Shown: positions 1 to 11,315, counted from the first letter of the stretch. The stretch: 64,000 nucleotides of DNA from Gracilaria gracilis (GCA_030374805.1 JARGSG010000010.1:28370-92369); one strand, 5' to 3'. Numbers and translations are program-made. The notes: generated by a model not told the origin, from the letters alone.

Positions 1-414
1 GCAACAAAGACTTGATAGCCTGCCTTCCTTGTCACGCGGCATCCAGCTCAAGGCGGAGAAATTTAAGGCAAGCTCGCCAACAGCGGGACTGGAGCTTTAG
101 CTGAAGCGTTTATTGGTTAACTTTGTTTTCTACGGTAAGTTGGCATATCGATATTCTGAGGCTATTCACATCGCTGTGATGAAGAAAATGAGGAGCACGG
201 ATGGCACTGTAGTGACTGTAGCCCTACGAACCGAATATAGACTGCCTGGCATTAATTCTGTACGTAGAATGCCTAGCTCTAGCTAACGAGATCAAGCTCG
301 ACTTTTGTGTGACGTTCGCCGCCATGCGCATGTTCGCACGCCATGTGAGATACGTCGTTTTTGGCATAGAGCAAAGCCTTCAATTCACCATCCACTTCCT
401 CCTCTAACGGCACG

Positions 415-1822
415 ATGGTTCAAGTACCTTTCGCGAGCGGTGTTGTCGCTGCCTTCATCTTCCTCATATTCGAGTTGCTTGTCTTTCCCGTGCTGATTTA
501 TTCCACTTCCGTCTCCGCTGCCGTCCTTTTGCGCCCAAAAGCAAAGAAGGACAATGAAATCCGCTTGAAAACTTTGAGGTTTCCACTTTGGAACGAAGGG
601 CTTTTACATGATCAATGGTCACACAAGCTTCTCCTGCTGTTTCGATTCGTCTTGATTGCCATTCCCGTCTTTATAGAAACCAGGCTTGAACCCGTTCGAG
701 TGTTTGTTCCAGTTTCCAGAATTGTTGAGAACGCTTTCGTCGTGGCACCGGTAAGCGATTGGTTTGAATATGTACTTGAATGGCAATCCAACATCCACAA
801 CCTCTCTGGCCAAAGTACAGTTGTCTTTGACCATTGTTCGAGGATGAACGGAGATGGATGGCTCACTGCAACCGTGGCAAATGTTTCCGCTCGAAGCAAC
901 TCTAGGGAGTTGGTGCAATGCATCGGAGAAACACGCACGCCAATATACCGAAGCATTCCAAACGTTGATGCCATCCAGAACCCTTTCAAGTATGAATACG
1001 CTCTATCTTTGGGATTAACTTGGATTGAGGGTGCACGCGAGGCGTTTCCTAGCGATTCCATGACCGCTTTCATCCGTCCAAATAGAACTGTGATGCGAAT
1101 CGACAACTTGACAATGTTAGACTCCCCTCCGAATTTCGAATGCGCCACTTATGTATATTTTAGCCAAGTGTTCTATTCAGAGGGACAGAGGCAACTGAAC
1201 ATAATGTGTGAGAAGGTGACGGGCAACGTCACGGAGTTCTATTGCACATGGGATGTTAATTTCACTTCTACTCCACGGCAAGATTGCACTACGTGATAGT
1301 GAATCAGGTCGTATACAGACCTTCAGTGCAACTATCGAGCTTCGTACTTATTATGTGGAAAGGTTGGAGTTCAATGACACCCGTATCACCGCAGCGCAGT
1401 GGATCAACTCGCACTGGGGGCTGGTGCCGCCGACAAATTTGGCAGACTTCTACTGGATCTTGAGACAGGTTTTGTACACAAGGGCAAGCAATGTGACTGT
1501 TCAAGTTCACGGGTCTGTATCACGTCGAACCGAGATAGGGAACTTGGTCATTGCGCTTGGAGGCACAGAATTGGTGGCTGTTCTTTTGTTTGGACTGGTC
1601 ATGTTGGTGTACTCAAAGCTTGAGAGGAATGATATTCAAATGCCAAACACACTCAATGGGCTTTCGCAACTTTGGGCACAGACAACAACTTTGGATGGTC
1701 CCCATGACGAAGCACGGCATAGCACTGTCAAACTGAGGCTCGGGATGGGTTACGAAAGCGAAAACGAGCCTTTTCTTGAACCAGAAGCGAGGGAAAGGTA
1801 TGACGGCACCCGAAACACCTGA
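415..1822 (+). pseudogene. Frameshifted multi-copy membrane protein (paralogue of the gene at 42461)
   Basis: Function is unknown. The ATG at 415 opens a hydrophobic N-terminus (FIFLIFELLVFPVLI, residues ~14-28), followed by a second membrane segment at ~80-95 ending in the shared motif ETRLE. A long ectodomain with NxS/T sites follows, then a C-terminal membrane helix (ELVAVLLFGLVMLVY) and a short cytoplasmic tail with NTLNGLSQLWAQ. The protein at 42461 has the same order and the same landmark motifs (PLWNEGL, DDGWLTA-like, RPNTVDGLSQCWA). The first frame stops at 1296. The frame carrying the C-terminal helix is open from 1220 to 1822, so one indel in the 77-bp overlap would explain the break and no intron is needed. 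This may be a pseudogene or a sequencing error. Family membership is clear; inactivity is less certain. Confidence 0.7.
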
Positions 1823-4061
1823 TTGATGCTTCCGAGTAGGACGGTTAACTTTTTTCCCGGACTAAAAAAGTCCCCAGGACAGGTAACCCTACCGTTGGTA
1901 GAATTTCCGAATCTATGTGGATTCTCCTATAAAACTTTATAGCAAAGCTCTATACAGGAGAGCAAAACGCCTCCCTCGATCTAAACTAGATCTCTTCCTG
2001 GAGAAATTCTGTGTAGATAGTAATTGAAACCTAGAATTCTTTTCTTCTTGGCAAACCTCCAAAGTTTACAATGTTTGGTACTCTTTATCGCAAAGCTCCT
2101 ACTAAGGTGGAAAACTGGCAATTAGCTCAATATGCCAAGCCAATTCTGGCAAATTCAGCTAGAACAGCAGCAAGCACCTGCTACCTGAGGTGTTTTGGAG
2201 ATCCACCACAATTGCTGGAACACTGTCAATTCGTGACGCTTACACAAAGAATACTCAGATTCTATTCAAACACAGTACAGGTAGTAATTACCTTTTCCCG
2301 GAGCTCCCTGGGTGGTGCGGGAAATAATGATACTTGCAGAACTAAATGCTCATGAGCAAATGAGAGTGATAAACATTTACAGAGACCATTTATTATCACC
2401 ACAAGCTTATTACTAAACTAAAGCACTGTAAACCTCTTTGAGATAAACTGCATTCATGAGATGGCTGCTATGCAGTATATATTGTACGATTAACTAAAAG
2501 GGCAACAGGAAGAGCAGGTCCCCAATTTCTTTGTACAGAAATCGAACTTCGAATCATTCGATAACCATGCACCCTTCAAACATTGGTAATAGCCTCAAAA
2601 CTTGTGTTTAACAATACACAACATCAACTATGTGCTAGAGCTAAAATACTAATTTTAAAGCATATATAACAGAAGAATGCAAACCCACAAAATTAGGAGA
2701 TATGCAGTCTATTGTTTAACATCATCTTCAAACTATTTTGCTGTAGTGTTTAAATTATAGAACTTCATTTTTTTGAATACAAAACGCGTGAGTAGATAAG
2801 AATACATATATACGTTTACACATTTTTTAGTAGAGTGCAGGTAGTTCATTCTTATTTAAAAAAATCACCAAATGACTACTATTAAACTAGAAATCAATCA
2901 CAAATGCAAACACCAAAAAAAATAACAAAACAATATTATAAAGACTATGCCACAATCAAATTATCAGTATTGTCTACTTTGGAGTATTCATCGACAAATG
3001 CTTGTTCCATTTCGATATACACGATTCTTGATTTGCTGTCTAACCAACCAAGATTCTTTGTCTGAAGCAAACGGGTTTGAACTGTGAATGGTAGAATTAT
3101 GCGTGCAGTTGAGTAAACTTTTTCCGTCGCCCCGTTGACGAAAAGATTTAAAGGCCTTGTGAAATCCTCCAAACTTCGGATGGTCGATTTTGAGTTCTTC
3201 GGTAATCAGCCAAGTCTTATGCATATACTCTATATCAACCAATGGACGTGGCCAGCATACTTTAAACTACAAGACGTTGCAACTGTCAACGATATGCATG
3301 GCGAACATACCTTTACCAACCCCAAACAAAAACACAACTACGGAGGTTAACATCTGTCTTGTATTTGTCGGGTTCATTCATTCGGAAAAAATATACAGTG
3401 GCCTAAATTCATTTGCATGGAGCACTAGTTTTAATCCTTCTCGAACAGGTCCCTTTTCTTCGTCACCATCAAGCTTGTCTTCGTTTTCAGAAGAAAGTGT
3501 TTCGCCACCCGTTGATTCGGTACATTTACGGTTGAGATTTTGCACTGTGCGTTCTGTACAGTTTAAGAAACATTAGACTCCTGGCATATGAAGAACTTCA
3601 AGTAAACTTGTTTTTGTCACTTACTGTTTTCTTCTTCGTACTCTTTTCTGATGCGGTAGAACGCAGATCGAAAAAGGCTAAGTTTGGGCTGCTAAAACAA
3701 TGATTCCGACTCCCATACTTGTTTGGGTGTGTAAAATGCAGTTATCTGCCCTTTTTCTAGCTTTTGTCGCAGACGTTTAATCCTTGGTGAGTCTCTACAA
3801 CGTTTCGGCATTTCATAGTTTGTCGACTTGCAGGCCAGGACAACCGAGACCTCAGCATTGAGAAAAGAAAGACATTCTTATAAGCATTGATGACTATGAT
3901 TTGCACTAATGTTACCAATATTAACCCTAGTTGACATGAAGGAGCATGTGGGGCATCAATCAAACTAAACGTACGGAGTGTGAGAACATCAGAACCTTTC
4001 TGGTGTCCTGTGTTTGGGTTTCACTGTTACATCAGATGTTGATGACGTAATTTGCATTTGA
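1823..4061. other. AT-rich intergenic spacer
   Basis: I see no convincing gene. The stretch is AT-rich with simple-sequence patches. Two overlapping minus-strand frames at 2945-3242 look faintly protein-like but have no recognisable motif, so they are not called. A short inverted repeat, TTTCCCG and CGGGAAA, lies near 2296-2333. Confidence 0.5.
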
Positions 4062-4072
4062 ATTTCGTTGGG
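4062..4072. repeat. Target-site duplication, left copy (MULE-1)
   Basis: The 11-mer ATTTCGTTGGG directly precedes the left terminal repeat and recurs at 9825-9835 just outside the right one. MULEs usually duplicate 8-11 bp, most often 9. Confidence 0.85.
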
Positions 4073-4242
4073 AGACCGGAGATCCTACGCACCGTAGGGG
4101 TCGTAGAAAACACGCTCGGAACCTCCCTTTATATGATACAAATTACAGAGGATCCTCCCTTAACGACGGAGGTGTTTTTCATTAGTAGACCACAGCCACG
4201 TCAGTAGAACCTCCCTAGCGCCACTCGTGATTGGCCTTCTTC
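4073..4242. repeat. Left terminal inverted repeat of MULE-1
   Basis: From CCGGAGATCCTACGCACC at 4076 inwards to ATTGGCCTTCTT this matches the reverse complement of 9652-9824 with only about five mismatches that I can find. The outermost three to five bases differ between the two ends. Confidence 0.88.
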
Positions 4243-4595
4243 AAATCGCGTGACCTGCCTTGGCTTCGTCACTTCAAAGCGCCCTTTGCCTCCTTTGCCT
4301 CCGTCACTTCAAAGCGCGCGCGTTTTCAAAAGGACCAGTGAGACAACCACAACCTGAAGCCAGGCCACCCACAAAGACAACCCAACTCACCCAGGCCGCC
4401 CACACAGACCTAATCACCCCAAAAACTTCCCACTGCAACCAACCCCGATTGAAGAACACGAGTATAGGCCACAGCAAAAACTCCCTACGCTAAGCAGAAA
4501 ACAAGACACTATCTGTTTACCCTCTCTCTTGTAAGTACCATATCCATCAACACCTCCTTTTATATGAAAACGATAATAAACACTAACTAATGTCT
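4243..4595. other. MULE-1 subterminal region downstream of the transposase
   Basis: A noncoding 353-bp stretch between the left terminal repeat and the transposase stop. It would hold the 3' untranslated region and polyadenylation signal of the minus-strand transcript. I see no gene. Confidence 0.5.
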
Positions 4596-7283
4596 CTAAT
4601 TGCCACCGTAGGCATTGTCTGGGTGATCCACAACAGCTAAGGCCCTATTAATCGCTTCTGCTGGAGTTCCTCTGGCGTTTTCGGCGTTTCGAACACTCAA
4701 TAGGTCGGCGGCTTCACAAGAACGGTCTATTGCTGTCGTGTTTCCATTGTTGTCATCCAGCTTTTGCCGTTTTGAGCTACCGCGCTCTAGGAAAGACTTC
4801 TTTCTCTTTCTAGCCTTTGAACCGAGACCAGGGTTTGGATTTTCGAGGATCACATTTGCGGCATGCGAATGCTGCGTAGGAAGGTCTGGTACGAATGCTA
4901 GCGTTGGTAGGACGTCTTGCGGTCTGTGTGGGTATCTCCCAGAGTTCAGATCCCTTAATCCCTTATTGAGATACTGCTGCAAACTTTGAAGTGCTACGCT
5001 CCCATAGTTTTGGGCAACTCGATGCATCTGGTCACACAGTGACTTGCAGTCCGCATATGATGCGTAAGAAGATATCTCTTTTGCTCTCTGGGCCGTGAGT
5101 TCTGCCAGAACCTCCCGGGCTCCTTCTCTTCTTGGAATTCGTGCTGAATTTGGAGTTTCACTTGCGTTTCCATCCTGAGATTCCGGAGGATGGTGGTCTG
5201 GAAGTGACCCTGTGGCTGTTTCCCGCAGCTTCAAAATGTCCGTGAGTGTCCAGTACTCCGGACATCTGTTCCAATAGGGATGCCAAAGGTCCAAGATTTG
5301 GAACTGGATGGGAAGAGTCTCTCGAACTTGCGGCCACCTGTCCACTACATCGTTGAACACTACGAGAAGGCGGGTCATGTGTGCACAAGGAATGCCCCAG
5401 GCCGTCATGTTACGGCAGCTACATTTTCCAGTTATCTTATCTGGAGCTCCGGGGCGTTTTTGGAGATACGGATGATATATCCTGTTGGAGATATTGCTTT
5501 GAGAAGCAGTGTTCCCTATCGCTGCTGACCGTTTCACGGAGAAGACAACGAGTGGTCGATCACTAGAGATTTGGAGACCCTCTACGTCGATGTCGTAGTT
5601 CAGAGGCGCATCGCGTGTGGGAAGTACGACAGCGTCGGTTACCTTGTAGTAAGCAGAATAGCGGACGCCCTTCTCCAGGAACTGGGAAATACTATAACTC
5701 GTGAAATGTTGGGTAAGCATAGAAGCCATGTCCACAGTTAAGGGGAGTCCGGATGTCATTAAACGGTTACGCTGGGCCACATCATGTATTGAAGCCTTCT
5801 TTCCACGCTCGTGTTTCAAACGGGCTTTTAGGGAGGTCATGACGATGGGAACCTGGGAGAACGGGACATCATTATTCAAAATGGAATGTCGATATCTGGA
5901 GTGAGATGCTTCAGAGTATCCGGACCCCTGGAAAAAGAATCTGTATGGGAGGTTCAGGTCCTTGTAACATCGCATAAGCATTGAAGGATTGTCGCGATAT
6001 AGGTACTTGTACCATTGCGGTACACTGCTCCTGAAGTTGTAAAAGTACCTTTGTTCCAAATTAGTTCTGCGCTCCTCGAACTTGTCCACAGTCGTACTTT
6101 TGCGAAGCACGAACAAGTCGTTCTTCATTTGTGTAGCCATGTCCATCCACCCTATGGACCTACACCAGCGATCGACGTTTGGGCCTTGGTTCTTGTTTAA
6201 ATGCCAATCGTCCAACATTAAGTAGGAAGTAGGGAAGACTTCTCGTATACCTCCGATGAGAGACGCGCACTGATCCACCGTGAACGAGGAAGGAGATATG
6301 CGCATGCACTCCTTAAATCGTTGCAGGACCCAAACAAAGCTCACCATGGTTTCGTCCCCCATGTATCCCATAAAATAAGTGGTCAAGTTTCCTTCATTGT
6401 CCCGCCCGTTTATACTGACCAGGGGAAGGTTAAAGCGGTTTGCAATCGCTTTGCAATCCACCGAGACTCCGGGAACAATCCCATATCGCTCGTAGTCACT
6501 TCTCCAGTCTTCCAGACACCAGGCAACGTATTGCAAACCGCTCTCAACGTTCGTTCGGCAGTAAATTTGATGGCTCGAGTTGCGGGACTGTAGGTCAAGG
6601 AGGTTCTGGTACAGTCTGAGACACTCGTTATGGCGTGGGTACTGCGTATCATACATATACTTTAAACGTTTTCTGAACAGATCCCTGTCCACCATAACAC
6701 CGTACTTCGCTTCAATAAGCTTGAAGACTACGTTGTACTGTAGATGCAATGTACTGCGCAAATGCCTTGCCTCGCGCTCCATTGCCGGTGAGAGCCTACG
6801 CCGTACTGGGTTGTTTATCGGTGGGTGGTTGTGGTGAGCTTTAGCAAAGTCAGCGGAAAATATATGCTTCCCCTTCCCCGATTCAGACACACAAACTCTG
6901 CGAACTTTCAGGCTATAAGGACATTTGTAACCCTCGTCGAACACCCTTGCGCACTTTAGGTAACCGCGTAGCAGCACCTTCTTCTCATTCTCCTGCTTAT
7001 ACTTGGAATCTCGGATGAAAAGGTTGAAACCGAAGTACTCAGCCATGTACTGCAGATGTTGAAGGACTTCGTGATGTGCACTTCCATCCATCTGATCGAG
7101 ATATGCAACAAAACCACGACGCACACACTCTTCTGTAGTGTACTCCTCATTTGACGCAGAGCTGTTTGTGTTCCCCATATTGGAGGAGGATGGTGTTGAA
7201 GGAGCTCCCGCAAGAGACCCAGTATCCCCGACATTGGGGAACGCCGCACCTTCTGCAGTAGAGCCCATGGATGCGGAGCCAAT
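4596..7283 (-). CDS. MULE transposase with SWIM zinc finger (exon 2 of the MULE-1 protein)
   Basis: About 895 codons ending at TAG 4596-4598; it would catalyse cut-and-paste transposition of MULE-1. Motifs follow the MULE order. A FAR1-like N-terminal domain (~50-160) has KCARVFDEGYKC and later AHHNHPP. The catalytic core has VSVDCKA (first Asp), then INGRDNEGN, FTVDQCAS (second Asp) and DDWHLNKN, which stands where plant MULEs have the C..H signature. A SWIM finger (KCSCRN...IPCAH) follows, then a low-complexity tail with a basic patch, KARKRKKS. If the upstream intron is not spliced, translation could begin at ATG 7266-7268. The degenerate copy at 62449 shows the same core. No stop or frameshift is present. 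The third acidic residue cannot be assigned by eye. Confidence 0.87.
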   Translation of the reverse strand: MGSASMGSTAEGAAFPNVGDTGSLAGAPSTPSSSNMGNTNSSASNEEYTTEECVRRGFVAYLDQMDGSAHHEVLQHLQYMAEYFGFNLFIRDSKYKQENEKKVLLRGYLKCARVFDEGYKCPYSLKVRRVCVSESGKGKHIFSADFAKAHHNHPPINNPVRRRLSPAMEREARHLRSTLHLQYNVVFKLIEAKYGVMVDRDLFRKRLKYMYDTQYPRHNECLRLYQNLLDLQSRNSSHQIYCRTNVESGLQYVAWCLEDWRSDYERYGIVPGVSVDCKAIANRFNLPLVSINGRDNEGNLTTYFMGYMGDETMVSFVWVLQRFKECMRISPSSFTVDQCASLIGGIREVFPTSYLMLDDWHLNKNQGPNVDRWCRSIGWMDMATQMKNDLFVLRKSTTVDKFEERRTNLEQRYFYNFRSSVPQWYKYLYRDNPSMLMRCYKDLNLPYRFFFQGSGYSEASHSRYRHSILNNDVPFSQVPIVMTSLKARLKHERGKKASIHDVAQRNRLMTSGLPLTVDMASMLTQHFTSYSISQFLEKGVRYSAYYKVTDAVVLPTRDAPLNYDIDVEGLQISSDRPLVVFSVKRSAAIGNTASQSNISNRIYHPYLQKRPGAPDKITGKCSCRNMTAWGIPCAHMTRLLVVFNDVVDRWPQVRETLPIQFQILDLWHPYWNRCPEYWTLTDILKLRETATGSLPDHHPPESQDGNASETPNSARIPRREGAREVLAELTAQRAKEISSYASYADCKSLCDQMHRVAQNYGSVALQSLQQYLNKGLRDLNSGRYPHRPQDVLPTLAFVPDLPTQHSHAANVILENPNPGLGSKARKRKKSFLERGSSKRQKLDDNNGNTTAIDRSCEAADLLSVRNAENARGTPAEAINRALAVVDHPDNAYGGN

Positions 7284-7350
7284 CTGAGTACACAATAGGT
7301 TAGAATGTGAAGAAGTTAGCTGTGAGAAGTAGTTTTAAACTTAACCTTAC
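7284..7350 (-). other. Probable 67-nt intron joining Ulp1 and transposase exons
   Basis: Read on the minus strand, the Ulp1 frame runs into GAG|GTAAGG and the transposase frame resumes after ACTCAG|ATTGGC. A branch-point-like TTCTAAC and a pyrimidine-rich stretch precede the AG. Both junctions are phase 0, so removal gives one continuous reading frame. Unspliced, the Ulp1 frame ends at TAA 7300-7302, inside this segment. No transcript evidence is available here. Confidence 0.75.
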
Positions 7351-9435
7351 CTCTTGGTTCTTCCAGGTTCGCTCTTTCCTCACTTGATCGGTTACGTCAA
7401 TAACAGAACTACTGTGCTCTGAAGCTCTGTCCGCCTGTGTCCCTGTACGTATTTTCTCCACTTCAATGACTTGGGAGGAGGATTCTTGGCTGTGATTATC
7501 AACGACGCACAGGATCTCCTCACTTCGCTCACCTTCTCCACGCTCATGCTGGGTGCTCATATACTCTCCATCACTACGACATGGCTGGGAGCTCCCCATC
7601 CAATTGAGGTGGAGAGGAGGGCGAGAGGGAATGATCTGCATGAAATCTTCCCCATCGGAATCCATTCCACTCCCCACACCGGTCGTCATCTCCATATTCT
7701 CCCCCTGCTTCATCCGAGGCGTGAAGTTTATGAAGGGGATGCGGAGGTTCTTAGGGGAGTTTTTCTTTATAGTGGCTTCAACAGCGTCCTTTCTATTGTT
7801 CTTCTTTCCACGCATGTCACGTTCAAGACGCTCGTGGTTATGGACATTTTCTCCCGTAAGAATCCACCCGCTCCCATTCCGGAGAGCTTTTGCCATAAAG
7901 GCGGCTCTACACCCACATCCTGGGTGCTTCTTTTTATACCGGAGACACCGCAGTCTCACGTTTAGCCCATATTGCCTTGATCTCGTAACAGTTTTACAAA
8001 ACTGTATTCCATATTCATATCCCTCCGACTCACATAGGTCACGAACGTACTTCGGGAGATTTAGTACAGTCCACTTCGTGGTTGACGCCTCACGTTTCCT
8101 AGCATCCTTCTCTTGTTTGTGAGATTCATATCCCTGGCTAGGCGACTTTCCCTTCTTTTCCTTGGGCACTTCAGAACCTTTGCTTTCGTCTGCACGAGAG
8201 GGTATTAGTTCCTCAGACTCCGTATTCCCAGTACAGCCCATGCCCGCTGTCTCAGCTCGCACACCTGACTCTACAGATTCCTCCGCCCTTCCTTCTCCCT
8301 CTCGTGCCTCAGCACTACCTCTCCCAGTACTACGATGTCGAGCTACATAGATCCTCTCCCTGCGCTGATAATGAATCTGCGAGACTGCCAGTTCATTTGA
8401 AATAGGTAGGAGGTGACTTACGGCCATGATCATACGCACCCGAGCTTCCACACATGCCCAGCGATACGTTTCACCCAGATTCACGGGATGACCTGGAATG
8501 AATGAGATATTGGGTATCACCCCTCGCGTTCGGGCGAAGTGACCCATTGTGGATATAACATATGGACCACAACTGTACGTGTCCGTTTGGATCTTGTATC
8601 CCAATACATCCAACATGTAGTTCTCCTCCTTCATCACCCAATCCTTCTTCTCACGGAGTGCATGGTCAATTATCGCCGTCAACAGATATCTACATTTCTC
8701 GGGACACTGAAAACGTAGACTGTCTCCCCAGTGTATCTCCCACTTCTTCTTCTCAATCTTACGAGCCACAAACACGCCCCAATGCATATTTCGTACATTG
8801 ACAGGGACAACAACCTTCGAGATTTCATTCGGACTAGAGTACAGCTTCTCTCTAAATCGCCGCTCATATCGCTCTAATGTGTTCAGCTGTTCATCTGGTG
8901 ACTGGGTGTGGAACACATTGGATATATTGGCCACCCCACAACCAGTATCGGACGGTAAGAGCACAACCCCATTCTTCGGCTCCAGCTCAAGAATACCTGC
9001 ATCAAGCAAGATGTTGCAAAACCATTCATGTCTTCCAGACGAATTTACCAGATTAGCACCACAATTACCTTTTTCGTCGATAGAACAACGATGTTCTATG
9101 ATCAAATAGAACCACAAACGTTTCAATTCGAGAAACCCCCGTGGGGTTTTTCTGTCGAACTGAATAGTGGTTTTCTTTGCTACAGATTTGAGAAACGATG
9201 AGAGTAAACGAACCATTTTGCCGATCATTGATATTTCCTTCGTGTTCAGATCTCGCTCGCACTTTCGTTCCGAAGCCAGTAGTTCTTTTGTGGATTTGAC
9301 AGGTTTTCCATCATCGTCCACCTCATCCCCGGAGTCTTCATTCCGGGGGTCTATGAATCCTACAACAACCGCATCTAGAGGATCCTCTGATGGGTAATGT
9401 ACGGTTGGATCCGTATCGCGCCGAAAAGAGATCAT
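7351..9435 (-). CDS. Ulp1-like C48 cysteine protease plus FLYWCH/GCM-like zinc domain (exon 1 of the MULE-1 protein)
   Basis: The first ATG is at 9433-9435; the frame extends nine codons further but only to a GTG. Residues ~210-300 carry the C48 SUMO/ubiquitin-like protease signature: His in NMHWGVF, Asp in HWGDSL, Gln in KIQTDTYSCG and Cys six residues after it, the usual Gln-Cys spacing. An acidic, Lys/Glu-rich linker follows, then a Cys/His domain (~480-560) with QFCKTVTRS, LRCLRYKKKHPGCGC and ENVHNHERLE, resembling the FAR1/FLYWCH/GCM zinc fold used for DNA binding. Known Ulp1 proteins cut SUMO from targets; in a transposon the role is unknown. The decayed copy of this protease lies at 47734. 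Splicing would fuse it to the transposase into ~1590 residues. Confidence 0.83.
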
Positions 9436-9651
9436 CAAAAGAATAATAGACGGTTTAGCCACGATTCTCCGACGATGGAGATAATCATTACCGACTGGAA
9501 GGAAAACTGCGTAAGAAAGAGCGCACTTGGCTTTTGTTCAGATTCTGAAAAAGCGCGCGCTTTCAAGTTACGGAGTAACGGAGCCATCCTATGCCCTATC
9601 GGGATGTCACGCGGCTGTGTGAGATCTTCGTTGCTCCGCAGGAAAATATCA

Positions 9652-9824
9652 AGAAGAAAGCCAATCACGAGTGGCGCTAGGGAGGTTCTACTGACGTGGC
9701 TGTGGTCTACTGGTGAAGAACACCTCCGTCGTTAAGGGAGGATCCTCTGTAATTTGTATCATATAAAGGGAGGTTCCAAGCGTGTTTTCTACGACCCCTA
9801 CGGTGCGTAGGATCTCCGGGGGCC
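9652..9824. repeat. Right terminal inverted repeat of MULE-1
   Basis: Inverted copy of 4073-4242. It contains a TATA-like TTTATATGA on the minus strand near 9760, about 320 bp upstream of the protease ATG, which could act as the element promoter. Confidence 0.88.
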
Positions 9825-9835
9825 ATTTCGTTGGG
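9825..9835. repeat. Target-site duplication, right copy (MULE-1)
   Basis: ATTTCGTTGGG, an exact direct repeat of 4062-4072. Confidence 0.85.
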
Positions 9836-10457
9836 CATTTTCCGCTGAAATCGGATTACAATACGAATCCGTTTCTGACATAAAAGAAAACTCGCGTTAC
9901 TTACATCATCTTGATAGAAGCACCTAACATTGGTATAAAATCGAACTTGAACATAGTACATGAACGAATAAATTTATATCGTTCAACATTCGCGCGTAAA
10001 AAGATGGTGGGACGAAAAAGAACCTGAGACAATGCTCTTCTTTTACGTATTCAAAACATTCGAGTATCAGTGTCAAAAGTAGTAAGTATTATGGATCGTT
10101 TTCATATTTTGTATAGCGTTCAAGTTTCGGTATTTAACGCTATTCTGCACAAATTTTATCATCTTGAATGCGCGTAAACTTTTCTGATCCTTTCTTTTTG
10201 ATCCTATTCCAATGCTACTAACGTTAAAACTATACATTTGATTACAAAAAGGTGCTCTTGTTAAAGATATGGGAAAGAATGAATGTTTATATGGCATACA
10301 ACTTTTGTGTTATCTCTAGAAAACTATGTTCAACATCTGGTATGGAAACGATAAGTTCTGGATACTTGAGGATACGAAAGGCAGAATAAGAAAGATGCTT
10401 TTGTTTCTTACATAACCGTGTAAGAGAGTGCGACAATTTACATTATGTTAACCTGAC
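9836..10457. other. AT-rich spacer
   Basis: I see no gene here. Before the Ty3-A insertion this segment was contiguous with 30694 onwards, so it is the upstream side of the broken Harbinger-type transposase. Confidence 0.5.
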
Positions 10458-10462
10458 ACTAG
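10458..10462. repeat. Target-site duplication, left copy (Ty3-A)
   Basis: ACTAG directly before the 5' LTR, repeated at 30689-30693 directly after the far end of the 3' LTR. Confidence 0.85.
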
Positions 10463-11313
10463 TGAAGAACAACACTCCTTGGAGGCGATTTGAGGTACTT
10501 AGTTAATTTCCGCATCATGCGTTAGTAGATATATATAGCTACACCGCTATTAGCGTGCCGCCTCGCTGAGGTAATTTCCACACATGTACACGTGGATTGC
10601 ACGGCTCGAGGCACCGCCTAGCGGGTGTGAATAGCACACGTGTAGCACGAACATGCCAGAGGCAGTGCACCCAACATTGCTGTATTTACTTAGATATTTT
10701 ATAGATTATTTTGCCCGGCGCACCCATTGTCAGTGGTGCGCCGAGCTCAGTACTTAGAGGGTTGAGCACCGCTCCCCCAAGTAAACTGTCCCTTGCCAAG
10801 CAAGGGCTTCTGGCTCTAACTATCACGCCTTCGCGGATTGTTCACCTCCAAGTGGAGTGACGACTGCGTTGTTCCCTTATAGTTACCCACCCTTGTGGCG
10901 CTCAGAGTATAACCACTATTTGTGTGTCTCGTTCCGACCTATTGTCGTATACTCGCACCTGTATTGGGTTTGCTTTATTCTCTCTCTCTTTTCCCCACTC
11001 TGGTGGTTTGATTGCTCACCTTTTTGGGTTTGCCTTTTTGCCCTGTTCTCAGTGGCCCGTTTCCGGCACCTTGTCGTTGCCGTGCTACTCTCTTTCGAAG
11101 ACTCATCTCGTGACCGTGTGAACACGTGGGTCTCTACCGACTACTAATCAGCCTAACGCTCCGATGCTTGTCGTGGTGGTTTGACCTCGGATGTACACCC
11201 GGCTTAGCTGTGTCATTCCCGGAGTGCTCTGTTCGCTGTGCTGCCCTGTCGAGGGGAAGATTCCGAACGTCTTCGTGAGCCTGCGCTTTTCCCGCCAAAG
11301 GCGTTGCTCCACA
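10463..11313 (+). repeat. 5' LTR of Ty3-A (851 bp, TG...CA)
   Basis: Starts TGAAGAACAACACTCC and ends GCTCCACA. It matches 20074-20826 plus 30586-30688. A TATA-like TTTATAG lies near 10699, and a hairpin with 9-bp arms (CGGCGCACC, 10716-10724; GGTGCGCCG, 10735-10743) sits just downstream. Confidence 0.9.
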
Positions 11314-11315
11314 AG

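Larger units (their letters stand above)
4073..9824 (-). mobile_element. Complete Mutator-like DNA transposon, MULE-1
   Basis: A 5.75-kb element bounded by ~170-bp terminal inverted repeats and an 11-bp target duplication. All coding capacity is on the minus strand: a Ulp1-type protease domain and FLYWCH/GCM-like zinc domain at 7351-9435, then a MULE transposase at 4596-7283. No stop or frameshift is seen in either. The two repeats differ at only a handful of positions by eye. The element therefore looks recent and possibly autonomous. Plant MULEs that carry Ulp1-like genes (the Kaonashi type) are the nearest known parallel. A TATA-like TTTATATGA inside each repeat could start transcription inwards. 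Confidence 0.88.

Noticed and set aside
2945..3242. Two overlapping minus-strand frames with plausible protein composition
   Set aside because: Short, in different frames, with no ATG-led gene structure and no motif I recognise. Could be a gene relic, but support is too thin.
9963..10457. Small minus-strand frame at 10073-10297
   Set aside because: AT-rich, 74 codons, no motif. Treated as chance.
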